DNA of 64,000 nucleotides from Roridomyces roridus (GCA_029378245.1 JARKIF010000106.1:50906-114905), one strand, 5' to 3'. Counted from the stretch's first letter, positions 45,286 through 59,100 are shown. Made by a program: numbers and translations. Notes: generated from the sequence alone by a model not told the origin.

Positions 45286-47116
45286 TTAGTTGGTATCGAT
45301 ATTAGACGTCATCACATCCAAAGCAGCCAACTGTCCCCACGAGGTGAATGCCTGCGGAGGACCCGCCCAGCTGGATGAGTAGGTGTTGCCGGTGGCGGCG
45401 AGTTCGAGAAGGGCGTTGTACTGAAAAATCCCATGTTTAATCGCGGGATGTGATAAATCAGAGATCATCACGTACCTGAACATCGCCGTAGCTGTGAATC
45501 AACGTCGTGAGCGCAGTGTTGCTGGGGTTCCGCGTCCAAGCCTCGTGTAGACCACGGATGAGCACGGCTGGTGAATGAGAATTGGATGAGCGGGTTGAAT
45601 ACAAAGCGAGAAAGGAATGAAACAGACATTTGAACCCAACGGCGTCATTGTTGGCAGTCGGGCTCGCACCCTCGGTGATGACTCCGTTGGAACCCTGCCA
45701 GACGTTCGTCTTGACGGCCGAGTTGAGGAGGTTGATCATCCTGCATTTACGGGTCAACGGTCTTCATGCCAACATGATTGTTGAAGAACGCACATGCTCG
45801 TCCAGGACGAATCACCCGACGTGACACCCAAGACACTGAGCCCCTCGATGTACTTGCCGGTGTTGTAGGTGAAGATCCAGCTGGCAGGGGAGGTCGAACA
45901 GTCGTTGGCGTTTACAGTGTCGAGGACGAGGTCGTTTGCGTTGATGTTGTGGTTTTTGATCCAGTTTGCACTCAGGATGGCGGCGTTGGTGTAGGTTGCG
46001 TTGCCGGTGTATTCGCCGAGGAAGGCTGAGAGCGTGAGATACAAGCTAGAGTCTAGTTAGCAATTGTGAACGGAGAGGACACGAAAGAGTACTTACCCAG
46101 TGGTGATGGAGTTGATGGCGGTATCGTCCGTGGTAGGGCGCTGAACATGTGTTGGCAGCCAATCAAATCGAGGCTCAACTACTCACCCAGAACACCCCTC
46201 CGGCCATCGTCACTAGAAAACAGGTTCAACAACCGCACTTGATTCGTGACGAAACTAAACCCACCTCCGTTACACGTAGGCTCGATGTTGAAACTCTTGT
46301 TAGGATTCTTGCCAGCAGAGGCCTGGGCCGCGGTGATGACGCTTTCGGCATGTTGTAAGTGTCTCATTTGTTGCGAGGACACAGAGAAAGTGACGTACTA
46401 TCCCGTTACGTGCGTCCAGACGTCCACGGCGTGAGCGAGCAGGTTGGTGTCCTAGCCAGGCGGGTTGGATGTGTGAGAGGAAATGGAAATGCAGCGCACT
46501 TTGTACGCGCGGTATCCGTAGAGCGCGGCCTGAGCCCACCACATAGCGTCGTCGTTGAACTAATTCATTCATTTTTCAGTTGCATGCCATACACGCACGC
46601 ACATGGAGCACTTACCCTGTAGTCACAAGATTAACTAGGTCAAGGATAAAGCCACGGCAGGACTCACCCAAACTGATCGTAATGCTGCCACCGGCTGAAG
46701 ACCAAATTCAGGTTATTCACGACCAAAGCCTGGTTCGTCGTCGTCGCCGCCAGCCAGTCCTGGTTCGCCATAACGGACCAGACATTGCCGGATTGCCAGT
46801 ATCCAATGCCTGATGATATTAATGAGTTTCCTTGGAAGGGGATAATGAAAGAGAAGAGAGGAAAAATACCGTTGAACTCGCCGGTGGAAGACACGAGCTG
46901 GGGTGTCATTTGGTCGATGGCGTTCTGCGCGATGGTGATACGTTCGGACTTAGGGGCGGGAGTTGCTGAATTCCTGCGGTAGTCATGTGAGGGTCGTTAC
47001 CAACTCGGAGAGAGGCAGATACGTACCCGCCACGAGAGAGGAACACCCAAATCCTGTGCCGCCGCCGCGGAGATGAGTGTCGATACCAATAACGCGAAGT
47101 TTGAGGTGAGACGCAT
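45286..47116 (-). CDS. Glycoside hydrolase family 76 (endo-alpha-1,6-mannanase-like), secreted
   Basis: ATG at 47114-47116 with signal peptide MRLTSNFALLVLSTLISAAA; stop at 45286. About ten exons give QNAIDQMTPQLVSSTGEFN, GIGYWQSGNVWSVMANQDW, FNDDAMWWAQAALYGYRAYK (the catalytic Asp-Asp pair of GH76), NLLAHAVDVWTHVTGY, KSFNIEPTC, GLYLTLSAFLGEYTGN, WIFTYNTGKYIEGLSVLG and YNALLELAATGNTYSSSW. GH76 enzymes act on alpha-1,6-mannan and in fungi also in GPI-protein linkage to the wall. At the exon 1/2 junction the natural frame SWR-EFSNSRP then SERITIAQ needs removal of one base near 46958; alternatively a GC donor is used. Otherwise intact. Confidence 0.85.
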
Positions 47117-47162
47117 TGTTGTGGGAGAGGAACAGTTTGGAAGTAGAACGGCCGTTGGTTAC

Positions 47163-47168
47163 TTATAC
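47163..47168 (-). promoter_or_regulatory. TATA-like box of the GH76 gene
   Basis: Minus-strand GTATAAGT lies about 50 bp before the ATG at 47116. Confidence 0.45.
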
Positions 47169-47169
47169 G

Positions 47170-48514
47170 TCTCCTTCCGGGGCTCGGGCCGTGGACTGTA
47201 GCGGTGCAAGCCGCGGTGGACGACGATCATGTGTCGGAGACAGCCACGCGGGCATCATGCGTTTGGAGATGCAGGAATGCTACCAAGTCGATCCTCGTGA
47301 TCTCAAAGTGCGTCATCTGTTGCGTTCTCGTGTTAATTTTGCGAGGCTGGTGGGGTGGACCTCGTATTTGCCTCGTACACATATCTGGTGGGACCTCCTG
47401 GTAGGCATGTGCAAGTGCGAGTTTGAGTTGTCATTCTCGGCCAGGGCCGTTCCGGCTGGTTGTTTGCTGGTTGTGGTTGATCGGAACTGGCAGGTTTTCC
47501 GACGAGAACTCGTCACGAGAGGCGGAACCCATTGAGGTTTGTTTCCGCGGTAGATTGAAATTTGGGACGCGGTAATTCTTGCGGATTTAGGAGGCTTACG
47601 AGGACCTTGTCATCGTCTGAGACCAGCACAAGGAATGAGAAGCCCGATCAATAGCCTTTTTTTAGGGGCGAGCAAGGGCGTTCTGAAGACCCTCATGACA
47701 TTCCAGAAGACGCGAGGAACCCAATCGAGCTTCAGACACAAGAGAGCTTAAAACTGAAGACTCGATCGAGGGGTTGGTAATTACAACGTGCGCTTTGGGT
47801 TTCAATGCCTTGATAAATTGGATATAGTGGTGCCTCCGCTTTTTTCGCTTTTTTTTCATCGGTCATGGATCATAATGCGAGAGAAAAGAGGTTTTCAGCG
47901 AGTCCAAGGGCATTAGAGGCACTAAGAAGTCGCCGTCGAGGGAGTTTAGGAATAGAGATGACGCGCCGGGACAAGCGCGAGTAAACACTCTTCGTTCCCT
48001 GAAGCAGTCACCAGGGGCTATATACCATTCTTCCTCTAATCCATCCTCGACGCTTCGACCAACTGCTCTCTTCCATCCAGACCAGTGCAACCGACGTCTT
48101 GCTGTGCGAATCTCCCGGCCGCGGGTGTCCAACAGGCTGCAATTGTCGTCCTGGGTGCTGCATCGACCCCGGCTTCCACAGAGTTCCTGCTACGAATCTT
48201 TCAAGGACCATCGTCATTGTCTCGGACCTGCGGGTGAACACGGGCGGCTAGACCGCCTTATTTGAAATAATGGCGGCCCTTGGTAATACATTCTTAAAAG
48301 CATATGACATGCATATTGACTCGTCACAGAGACCTCTTTTGTCGCTTTCCCTACCACTGACAAGAACTACCAACCCGCCCCACGCCCCCGTGCCCCCCAT
48401 CTCCCCTTCCGCCGAATATCTCTGCCCAGCAACACGCAAAGAGAATCGGTTGTTAGCGTAGCCTCATTTGACTCGCTTCCCGAAGAGGAAGGAGACTCCC
48501 CGTCGAGCTCTCCG
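47170..48514. other. Intergenic, no supported gene
   Basis: No recognisable gene. The RhoGEF reading frame is open upstream of its first ATG back to about 48322, so the true start could lie in an unseen upstream exon. Confidence 0.45.
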
Positions 48515-51280
48515 ATGCCCGCCGTGACGCGCAATGTCGCCACTGCTGCAGGAAGAAAATCAAAGGTCCGACCCATGTCCTCCACCAGCCGAAAGCCCGG
48601 CAAGCTTGTGGCGGATTCCCGGGACAACAAGCGTCGCAAAGTGGTCCAGGAGTTTTACCAGACGGAAAAGGCGTATGTCGATGGTCTCGAGATGATATAC
48701 TCGGTGCGTCACTGGTCCCTTTCACCTGTACCTCTTTCTAACACATTGCAGCAATTTCTGGCGCCCATCATCGCGTCTCTCGACACACCGCAGCCACTCC
48801 TCCAGCGCTCAGATCTGGCGTCTGTATTCTCCAACTTTGTCGACATATGGAACTTGCACCGCGCATTCTTTGCATCCCTTTCCGACCAGTTGTCCATAGA
48901 CGCCAATTCTACCACCCTCCTCTTAGACCCACCCGCGCTATCTCCCGTGCTGCTCTCGCACTTTCCCTACCTCTCCCTCTACAATCCCTTTGTTACGTCA
49001 TTTCCCACCACTATTTCCGCCATGTCCAACCTCGTTTCTCCTCCGACAACCTTTCACCCTAATCCCTTGTACAACCCGGTGTTTGCTGCCTACCTCCTGG
49101 AGCAGGAAGCCCACCCATGTTGCGGCAAGCTCAAGCTGCGTGACTGGCTCCTCACCATCGTCCAACGCTGCCCGCGGTATCTCCTCCTGCTCAAAGACCT
49201 CATCGCGTGCACGGACGTGGAGGACCCCGAGCACTCGCAGCTCTCGGCTGTGCACGCGCTGGTCTCAAAGATCACTCTGACCCTCAACACCGCCATCCAC
49301 AACCACGCGCAGACATTGTCGTTGATAGCTCTGCAGCGCGCCACTCCCTCGCTTACGTTCCAGCTCATCGTTCCCGGGCGTACACTCGTCCGGCGTGGGC
49401 CGCTGTCACACGTCGAGCGGAGCGCGCCAGCACGAGATCGAGAGTTTCTCTTGTTCTCGGATTGTCTGCTTTGGCTCGAGGCGGAGGAGAATAGTGGCTG
49501 GGGAGCCAGCGCTGCATCTTCGCCCTCGTCTGCACTGGGACCTGCGCCTCCGAGTCCCATACGCCCCAGTATGGCGCGAACGCGTAGTAAGAGTGAAGCA
49601 GAGCTCCCTGCGCGAAATGCTGCTGGGGAACTCGTGTCTGAAGATAACACGCGGAGTGCGATGGTGCCGCAGCAGCGCAAGTCTGCGTATCACCACCCTA
49701 TTTCGCGGATGAAGAGGAGAAGAAATGCGAGTGCTGGGGGGACGGAGGAGGGGAGGTGGGTGTATAAAGGCCGGGCTTCGTTGGTGGATTTGGAGGTCGT
49801 GGTCGTTACGCCGCCGAGGGAGGTCGGTGAGGAGAGGAGGTTTGAGGTGTTGAGCCCCGAGGGGAGTTTTGTGCTCTATGCTGGTGCGTGGATGTGTTTT
49901 TCTCGTCTGTATCTCAAGCTGACTGGAAAGTAGACTCGGAGGAGGAAAGGGATGCGTGGACCGGTGCGATCCGACAGACAAAGGCGCAGCTGTTTGTCTC
50001 GCTCAATGCCACGCACCCCGATTCGACCCTCACCTCGTCGGCGAGCACGGCGCACCTCCGTCGTTCTCTTCAGGCTTTGCCCGTTCCCGCCTGCGGATGA
50101 GAGGCTTGTTCCAGCGTCTGGGGAGCGCAAGGCCAAGGGGAAGAATTTGGAAAGGAGGGAGAGGGTGGAGCATTGGGTGCCGGCGATATGGATCCCAGAC
50201 GAAAAGACCGAGGGGTGCATGCGGTGTGGGCGGCCGTTTGGGTGGCGAAGGAGGAGGCATCATTGTAGGCTTTGCGGCCGGTGTGTTTGTGCGGGCTGTT
50301 CGGAGCGGGTGGGTTTTCTCTTTATCTGTCGGATGTTAGTCTGACACCAGGATTACAGACGTTTTTCATCTCTGATCCGAATACCAAGGACGACGCGAGC
50401 AAGCCTGCGAGGGCGTGCAATGCGTGCTACGAGACTGTGTTTCCTGTTCTTCCACCGGAGCACGAGGATTCGGGCGAGGGGGAGCCGCAGAATGGCATGC
50501 TCGATGCAACGAATAACGGTCTCACCAACTCGCTGTCCAACTTTCCCTCGTGGCTGTCGATGCCCTCCCTGCCTCTCGCGGGGGCGTCGACGACTGAAGC
50601 TCTGATGGCTTTGGACCGCAAGCCGGGGCACCAACCGCAGAGCACGCAGAGCAAGTACGAGAGGCTGAGAGGAGTGAACCGAGGGGCGTCTTCTTCTGTG
50701 GATTTGCGGCGCTTTCGGGGGAGTATGGGCAGCAGCAGCAGGGTTTTGTTGAGGTGACGAACAACGGGAGTCGGGTGAGGGTCCGCTCGCCTCCTCCGCG
50801 CCCTCGGAGTTACCACCAGATTTTAGAGGACTTTGAGGGTGCTGCTGTGCATCATGCGATTACGTCGCCTGTGGAAGAGGAGGAGGACGATGAGGAGGGG
50901 TATGAGGAGAGTACGGTTGCTGGGGATAGTGTGGTGGATTTGAGCGAGCCGTCGCCATCGGTGATGAGGAACGAGGATACTGCGAGGAGGAATAAGCGGT
51001 TTTCGACTGCGGCGGTGGCGTTGCAGACGACGAGCGTTACTGCGAGGACGCAGGTTGTGCAGGAGGTTAGGGTTGGTGGGGGAGTGCGTTTGGTGCTGGA
51101 GGTGGTGGAGGGAAGCCTGGGACGAGGACGAAGAGGTTTTCGCTTGTGCTTGGGACGAGGCCGACGCATGTGCCCAAGTCGCACAGTGGGGATGGTGCGG
51201 AGCTCGGCAAGGGAGTTGCTGCGGGGAGGTTGAGCGAGTTGCTGGGGAGGCATCATAGCCAGAGCCGGACTGCTGCTTGA
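48515..51280 (+). CDS. RhoGEF with DH, PH and FYVE domains (reading frame interrupted)
   Basis: Exon 1 48515-48703 (MPAVTRNVATAAGRKS..), intron 48704-48751, exon 2 48752-49883, intron 49884-49933, then further exons. The DH domain starts at RRKVVQEFYQTEKAYVDGLE and runs on to CPRYLLLLKDLI; the PH region ends FVLYADSEEERDAWTGAI. A FYVE-type zinc finger follows: WIPDEKTEGCMRCGRPF, RRRHHCRLCGRCVCAGCS, CNACYETV. The C-terminus is low complexity with YHQILEDFEG. Such proteins activate Rho/Cdc42 GTPases on PI3P membranes. Three frame changes without intron signals occur near 50080, 50720 and 51095; after each, conserved-looking sequence continues in another frame. Domain calls are firm, the exact protein is not. 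Confidence 0.8.
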
Positions 51281-54200
51281 GGCTTGAGATTCTGAGGACA
51301 CTACGACCACACGATTCACCACGACATACATACATTACTTTACATATTGCATACATGGCCTTCTAGTAGCTTATCCATATTAACGTTTTCAGTTTCCTCT
51401 CCTGTAGTCTTTTGTTTGTAGCACGAGAAATGACTTTTTTTTCATGTTGAGCCTGGGGCGGGCGGTGGTGAGTAGTGTCAGGACCTAAACCTTTTTCATC
51501 TAGGCATGACAACGGCTTCTGGACTTGGCCTGGCTGGGGCGCTGCAATTAATATTTTTCTCTCGGGACGCCACTAGGCAAACCCGCTGTGGAAATGGACT
51601 TGAGGCGCAACTTTTGTTCGGCGTCTCCGGAACTCGACCCTTGCTCCATGGTCAGTAAGTAAGTATTCAATCTATAGGCTACTAAATAGCCTCCAGATCC
51701 GCTGTTGCTGCTGAGCTTCGCAATGATACTCACTTGTGATGGTGATTCAGTGGCGGGCGGGGTTTCATCTGGACGAGACTCGATCTCAGTATACCACACA
51801 ACATCTCACGGAGACAAGTACACTGGCAGCAGACTGCAGTGTTCGGAGGTCGGAGTCTTCCGAGGTCGTGGCAATTGCAACAAAGCCAGACAGCTCGTCG
51901 ACATGCCAAGGGGCGGGGATATCAACCTTCCAATGAAGGGCCAAACCCGTTGTTATCCCCCCGCTGCTCACGGAATGTCGCTCGGTGCGTGGCCATGGAA
52001 GATATGTTAATCTATCTCGAGACTCGAGTTCTCGCACAAGAGCTTGAGGGAGCTGTGCGGCGGACGGATACTGTGCTACAGCCTCAGGATATGAAATTTA
52101 TTTATCACCTACCTACCTCGAGGCGGGTGTGGGTGTGGGTGTGTGAATCGGGCCTCGGCGGGCAATCGACTCGGATATGCCATCATCTACATGGGGCGAT
52201 GCAATGTGCGTGCAATGTGCGCATATGATGTCGGGCGTACGACTCCCATGGTTGACGGTTACCGCAGAGGATGTGAATGATTATGCGACTCGGCAGGGAG
52301 TGTGGGGTGGGATCCTATCATTCGAGGTACTTACTCAGACAGACTGTTTCATTCTTGTTCTCCTTGGACACCCGACCCGAACGAGGTAAGGGAGGGAGGC
52401 AAGGGGCTTAGGGACTGGCAGCTGAAACGGAATCTGACGTCTGCGTGAGCGTGTGTGTGCGAGTTCGAGTGGTCAAGTATAACACGAGTCTCAAGTTCAT
52501 CACAAGGTAGGTACCAATCGCTTTTCTTGGGCTTGGGAAAGGAAAGTCAAACGCCCCTTGTACTTTACCTTGGCTTTTTTTTTTTGCGCTGGCATGGCAC
52601 CCGTACCCGAGAAAAACACGCGCGCCCGACCCTTTGCTTCGGGCAAGACCGGAGAAGCGGATGCATAGGGCATACATACTTGTGTGCGAAATGCGACGAT
52701 AGGTATCCATCTATGTGGACGAGGCCAAGTTCGTATTTAGCTGATACTATCATCGGCACTGCAACCTTGGTGTTGTGTGAACCTTTGCTGCCCCGAGGAT
52801 TGGTTACAATATTACTGCCAGGGAGCAATCTCAATCCGCAAGTTGAACATGGATCGTGGGTTGGGTTGCGCAGTGGTAAGGCTCAGGGTGAGATGGTACC
52901 CATCCCAATAAAGGGTTCCCGTGCGATGGGAAACGTCCAATTCAGCTCGCGGAAAACGCGGTTGAATTGCGGGAGTGAGGTGGGTATGGTGGTATACTTT
53001 CAGATGATGAGGGTATTTTTGTTTGGAGTGATACCGGGAGGGAAATCGCTGGCTTAGTTGAACTGACACGGATTTGCGGCGGGTTGTGTTTACCGTGTCC
53101 TATTCCGCCGTTACTGCGCCTCGTGTCGACCAGACTGAAAATTTTCGGCGGCAACAGGAGCGCTGCACGGAGCTCGCAGTGGGAGTGAGAAATTTTCGGG
53201 ATGAGATGGAGAATGATACATATCCATGGGCATCGGCGTGAAAGTCTGATACAGTGCGTCGTGTGTCAACGATCCTGGGAGTATATCATGGAGAGTTCCT
53301 GCTTGCAATGATTCGGAGGGAGCCGGTTTGGCAGTAAATAATCACATTGCATGTTGTTGCACGAGGAAAGCGCCTGTAAAAGTTTAGCGTTGCGTAGTCC
53401 TTTTCCGGGAAATGCGCGATCGAGGATCAGCGAAGTCGAGGAGAACATGGGAAGAGAACTTCCCTCCGCTGCGTCTGGATCCGGTGGCATTAGGCGCTGC
53501 ATGCACCTTTTTGGGCTGGGACTTTTGGAAGTCAAGAAGCGCCCTGGATATCGATCGTGTAGAAGACGTCCTCGAGGAGCTCCCACGCCAGCCTGCTCCG
53601 CCGTGTCGAGAAAGGAGGGAGAAGTCAGTCGTGGGTGCCTTGAGAGCCAGATGCACGGTCTCGACGCGGACCTGGAGCAGAATCCACGATGGGTACCGAT
53701 GCCAGTCAGTCATCTGAATCTAAGCCGAGGGTCGGGAGGAAGGCCACGAACAGTATACTCGCGACTGTCGCATGGCCCCACCCAATTCAAGCAGTTGGAG
53801 CAGATAGCAGTAGATAATACTGGAGTGGGACACGGATCGGAGCCTTTGGATGGCCATCGAACGTCGGTGGCGGCGACTTGCCGCGGGAACGACGCGCTTA
53901 TCCAGGCTTATCCAGACGAATTGGTGAGAGTTCATTGGTGGGCCGTGGCAGGTGTGCGGATCGCGGCTGATGGCGCCGTTGATGCGATGTTTGCCGAGCC
54001 GCAAGCGGCAATCCCAAGTTCAATGTGTGCCACACGAGGCCACACGGCCCACAGGTACGGTAGGTTAGAGGAGACTCCACTGTCTCTGGGTTTTCTGCTC
54101 CCGGTTTTCCTTTTGCTCCTCCTGGGATAATTAATTGTCGATGCCGCTTTCTGCAGGCTCACATGCTTTGTTGAACTGGTGCGTTGAACCCGAAAATGCA

Positions 54201-54538
54201 CCGGAAATTTCAGTTTCTTGCTTCTCTTGAGAGGAATTTCTGCTTGGACCGAGTCCGAGAGAAAGCCCTTGCGGCGGCACGCCGGCAATCCATATAGTTC
54301 CTCCGAGGAAGAGGAAAAAAAGTATCACGAACTTGTCTCATGGATAAAGTTCAACTCCACGATATGTATGGGTTCGAGGTAATCTGTGAGTGGAAGAACA
54401 CTTGGTTTGTATCACACTTCTTTCACTTTGTACATGCCAATTCATACTGTACATAAGAACTGCGTCGTTTTCACTCTGCACCCTACGAGTCGCACTCCAA
54501 GAACTTCAAGAAAAAAAATGGAGCGGCACCCCAACGGC
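51281..54538. other. Gene-free 3.2-kb stretch
   Basis: No supported gene. Long open frames at 52455-53057 and 53351-54130 have biased composition, overlap antisense frames and match no family I know. A GGTGTGGGTGTGGGTGTG microsatellite is near 52127. Confidence 0.4.
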
Positions 54539-56039
54539 TCACAACGGCCGACAAATCTCCTCAATCTGCGAAAAAAAAAATTAATGAGACCCCAAGTACG
54601 AGTAGACAACGTACCATAGGCAAATTCATCTCTTCACTAAACCACTTGATGTTGGATTGAATGTCCACCTCCAATCCCGCCGCGCGCATTTCGCGGAATT
54701 GGGTAAGGAGATCCTCCACCTGGCGATCCTTGCTCGGTCCGCCGCCGGAGGTCATGTACCCGCCGTCAACCTCAATCCTTCCGTGGGCGAAGGTGATTTT
54801 GAACGACGTCAGCTTCGCGGGTTCCCGTTTTGTTACAGTTTTGAGCATCTTGACGAACGGGGACAATGGGATCGTGGATCTGCAGTTGATGATGGAAAGG
54901 GATGAAAGAACGGGGAGCATCTTGGGGTCGTCAAATAGGCGAGCGAACAGCTTCGGGAAAGTTTTGTCCTCCCGAACGTTGCCGCAGTCCACTTGCAGTG
55001 TTTTTACGTGTTTGGCATTTCTGAGAAGGAGTGACATGGACTGCACGTCGGCTTCGTCCTCGATTGGAAAGGCGAGCACCTGCAAAGTGCAACCGGAATC
55101 TATGAGCATGTTCGCCATCTCGTCAGCGCACGAGGCTAGTTGCGACTCGAAGCGGAGCTCGCGTAGAGATGGAAGGGCGAGACCGTTCACAATCTCATAG
55201 CCCTCTTGGTGACGCAGGATGAGAGTGTGAAGATGGCGTAGGAAGCGGCGTTCAGTGACTTGGCCCTCCCATTCACACGGCATGGAGGTGAATTCTAAAA
55301 GCTCGAGATTCGGTGTATGCTGGAGGATTTGGATGCAGTCGGCCGAGCGGCCGTCGAGTAGGCGGAGGGTTGTGAGTTGACTCCATGGGAGGGTGGTGTC
55401 TACGGTGGCGCTGTAATGGAGCACCAGTTCGCGGAGACGAGGAGCATTCAGCATTGTGGAAAAGGTGATGGCTGCTGGATTAAAGATGTCGGCGTTGTAC
55501 GCGGCGAGCTCGAGCTTTTCCAGGCAAGGAAATGCTCGGAATGTACCAATGGGAACGGATATGCCTCCCTTGGCTTTTAGGCTGAGACTCTGGCATTGCG
55601 CAGAGAACTCGCCGAGTAGGCGCAGAATCTGCACGCGCTTGGGTTCAGGCAGATGGATGCGAATATCGAGGGGAAGCGAGGCGGCTCGCGAGAGCCACAA
55701 TCTAAGGACACTCTGGTCTGCTTTGGGTGATTTCTTGAAGCCGAAATGAAGGCGGCTCCAGAGGGCGGGGGTGAATAGTGCCACCTTCCGCCACAGTGAA
55801 CAGACGCGGGACAGTACAAGCGGGCTACAAGTCGAGGATGGGTCGTGATCCAGATAATGGAGAAAGATTTCGGATGTAACCTCGTTCGGGATGGTCAGGA
55901 CAGGATACACGACGGAGGCGAGTTTTTCGAGGATGGCCTCGCGATCTGTCTCGAGACGGGCAAGTTGAGAATGCAACGCAGAAATCTGTCCCTCAATGTC
56001 GGTTAGATTGCGACGCAACGCGGACGGTCGCTCTGTCAT
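54539..56039 (-). CDS. F-box protein with leucine-rich-like repeats (G)
   Basis: Exon 1 56039-54615, intron 54614-54566 (GTACGT..CGCAG), exon 2 54565-54539 adding IEEICRPL and stop; about 499 residues. It begins MTERPSALRRNLTDIEGQIS, with a coiled coil, then the F-box VYPVLTIPNEVTSEIFLHYL, SPLVLSRVCSLWRKVALFTPALW, and a series of irregular leucine-rich segments (LEKLELAAYN, LRELVLHYS, LTTLRLLDG, LRELRFES). It is a different F-box subfamily from the HSNEPPE genes. An in-frame ATG at 56135 exists but overlaps the first exon of the divergent MKT1 gene, so 56039 is preferred. It is intact although its neighbours on both sides show frame breaks. Confidence 0.85.
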
Positions 56040-56127
56040 GGTGGTGAAAGTGAAGCGAGCTCTTGTTGTGACTTGCTTGTAACGTGACTGTGACACTGTT
56101 ACACCCGTTTTCGAGGCTCCAGCGAGC
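56040..56127. promoter_or_regulatory. 88-bp divergent promoter of F-box G and MKT1
   Basis: Only 88 bases separate the two start codons, so the core promoters must be shared or overlap. Confidence 0.55.
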
Positions 56128-59100
56128 ATGGCCATTAAACATCTTGAAAGTCAGTAATCAAGTCTTCCGAGCCTTCTCCGTGCTCACAAAATGTCCCAGC
56201 CTTCGTGCAGGAGCGGCACCACCAGACGACGCTTCCTCTCGCTGCGTTGGCAGACACCCGCCTCGGCATTGACGCCTCACACTACCTCTCTTCCCTCACA
56301 GACTTGCCACCCAGCCGCGAGCCCTTGCTAGCTGCGACAGGTGGCCTCCCACTCCTCGCTCACCACACGCGTCGAGGCTGATTTACGGACCCTCGAACGC
56401 CTCCGTATCAAGCCCGTCTTCGTTTTCACTGGTCTCAGCCCCAACAGACGCTGGAAGGGCGGTGCTGCTGGCCCTGGTGGTCCTATGGGCATGGGAATGG
56501 GCCCTGGAGGCGTAGGCAACCAGGCAGAAATGGACGCGTGTCGGGATCGGCGCGACGCGTGGGCAAAGTATGAGGCTGGCCAGGAAGACGCTGCGACGCG
56601 GTTGTTTGAGGGCCGAAGCGCGTTTGCCCAGTGGGACTTGTGGAGGATGGTGTTGCGCATTTTCAGACATCGGAATGTCGAGTTTATGGTTGCTCCCTAT
56701 GGCTCTTGGGCTCAGGTGCGTTGCTTACTTTTTTTCATTCGGTCTGAGGCTGAAGCGCGTGCAGCTAATCTACCTCTCCCGCCACCCAAAACAATATATT
56801 CACGCCATTTACGGGCCTACGGATATTCTCCTCTATCCCGGCGTGGACAAGCTAATCACCTCCTTCGACCTGGGCAACAGCAGCCTGGCTGCGGCCTCAA
56901 CCTCCCTGACGTGCGTGTTATTTTTTCGCCGCTTTACACCCGACGAGGCGCCAATCCATCCCTATTCGGCTGCCCGACTAACAAGCTACAATGCAGGCCT
57001 ACTTCTCCCTCGGCCACCTCTGGCCACACTCCCACATTCACCTTCATCTCCAAACGCTCGCTCTTGACCGAGCTCACCGTCACGGACGACCAGTTCCTCG
57101 ACGTGGGTATTTTGGTTGGGTGTTCCCTCAGCGCGCCGTTCCCGCCGACCATGCATGACGCGGCTGTCAAGGTACGTCTCCCGTCGTTTCCTCGTATGTA
57201 TGATTTTTGACGCTCTTTCTAGGCCACTGTGGACATGGTCAAGTACTACAAGAGCGGATATCTTGCCGTTTAGTGCGTTTGCCGAGCACCCCGTTGTCAA
57301 GAGCTTGGGGTATGCGGAGCAGTACGCGCGGGTTCGGAGCATGGTGAGTTTTTTTTTTTGCTCATTACTCGTGTCATTATGACTGACTAATCTGTAGTTC
57401 CGTTACTCGCTCATTCTCTCCGCCGAGGGTGTCGTGATTCCCCTGCCAATCGCGCTCCCAGCTAGTGCGGGTGGTGCGCCGCCGAACAACAACAGCGGCA
57501 ACAACAATAACAACAATCCTCAGGGGCCAGGAGGCCCAGGCGCGATGGGCGGGAGCGGGGTGCCGACGGCCGCGGATGTACCTACGGATTTGCACGAGGT
57601 GTTTACGCATCGGTTGCCGGATGAGGTATGCTTTCTGCTCGAGTCTTCCCCAGCTCTAACCCACTCAAAAGGTCTTCTACTACCTCTCCCGGGGTCTCCT
57701 TGGCCCACAAGCCCTCGTATGGCTGACGACGGGGCAGATCACCGAGGGCCCGCCTCTCGATAATGGGGAGACGACCGAGTATAAGCGGTTTCGTGAAGGA
57801 GGGTCGTTACGGATGGGCAGACGGGGCCTAGGGCTACGGTATGTGTATGCGACTCGCCTCTTTCCGTCCTAACGGCACCCAGGCCCTTGCCCTCCTCTCC
57901 TCCGTGGCGCACCCGTTCTGGGCAAACCGGCAAGGTCGCATGGATTCTTCTGGTTTGAGCAACCGGGCCCGCACGCGCAAAAAGTTGTGCAGCATAATGC
58001 TCAGCAGACGGTACAGCTTGCGGAGCGTGTTGGCGGTTGGAATGTCGGGTATGCTGTTGTGGAGGAGGATTGAGGCGACAGAATGTGAGTTTGACGTGCT
58101 TAGAAGCGGATTGCTGTCTGACGACTGCCCATGTAGTCCTCCACGATTGACTTTGCGCTCTGCCTTGGTGCGACCTCGTCCGAGCGGCTTGCTGCCAGGA
58201 CCAAAGTCAAGGCGGGGGGTGCTGCACCGTTGGATAAGAAGGATGAGGTCGTGGCGAATGTCATTTGGAGATTCTTGGAGCTCCGGGGTGTGTATTCATT
58301 CATTTTCATTTTTTCAGCTTGACCTGACACTTGGCGTTAGCTTCCTCCTCAACACGCACACACACTCGCCGCTTGCACGGGCGATGTATGCTGCGATCAA
58401 GAACTCCAAGGTGAACGACAAGTTCCAGGACCCGCTGTACCTCTTCCTCGAGCTTGTTCGTGCGGGCGTGATGCATGGGCATTTGTGGAGCGGCCGTGCG
58501 TTTAGTGGTGGGCCCAGCTTTGGAACGGGTGGGTTGTTCCTCCCTGGCTTGCTCCTTTTATTGCGACTCATTGAATGATAGACGAGGAAAAGGCGTGCAT
58601 GCTGTTGGTGATGCGCGTGCTTAGCATCGTCCCGCTGAATTTCAAGGTCTGTGTCATAATCATCGTCTCTTACCTGCAGGGGTTCTAAGAGCACTTTAGG
58701 CCCAGCCCTGGTCCGCGCCGCTCTCGCGGGAGCTACTTGTATTCAACTCGTTCGTGCGCAGCCTCACGCGGGCGCTACGCACGCTGCTCGAGGTGACTTC
58801 GTTGAATATGCTCCTGCGGAACGATGCTCGGCGTGGGAGGGATGATTTGTTGGATATTGCGCTGAGTTTGACCGTTCCAGACTGAGGTGCGTTGCGGTTC
58901 TTTCTTTCTATCATTCACTCACTCACATGTAGGTCAATACCGGCTTTGGTGTCCTGGGCAAGGTGTATCTGGACGCGTTGACGCACATCAATAACCGTAC
59001 GCGGGTGAGGGATCCGAATGCGCCGGGTGTCAAGGAGGCCAAGGTGGGCCCTATTTCTACATTCATCTTGGTCGGTTTCTGACTCGGAGCATTTCAGGCG

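Noticed and set aside
52455..53057. 200-codon open frame on the plus strand
   Set aside because: No recognisable domain and unconvincing start; likely chance.
53351..54130. 259-codon open frame on the plus strand
   Set aside because: Arg/Gly/Ser-rich composition, overlapping antisense frames, no family resemblance and no splice or promoter support.
56037..56135. Upstream start (MAMLAGASK) for F-box G
   Set aside because: It is antisense to the first exon of MKT1; relatives start near MTERPSALR.
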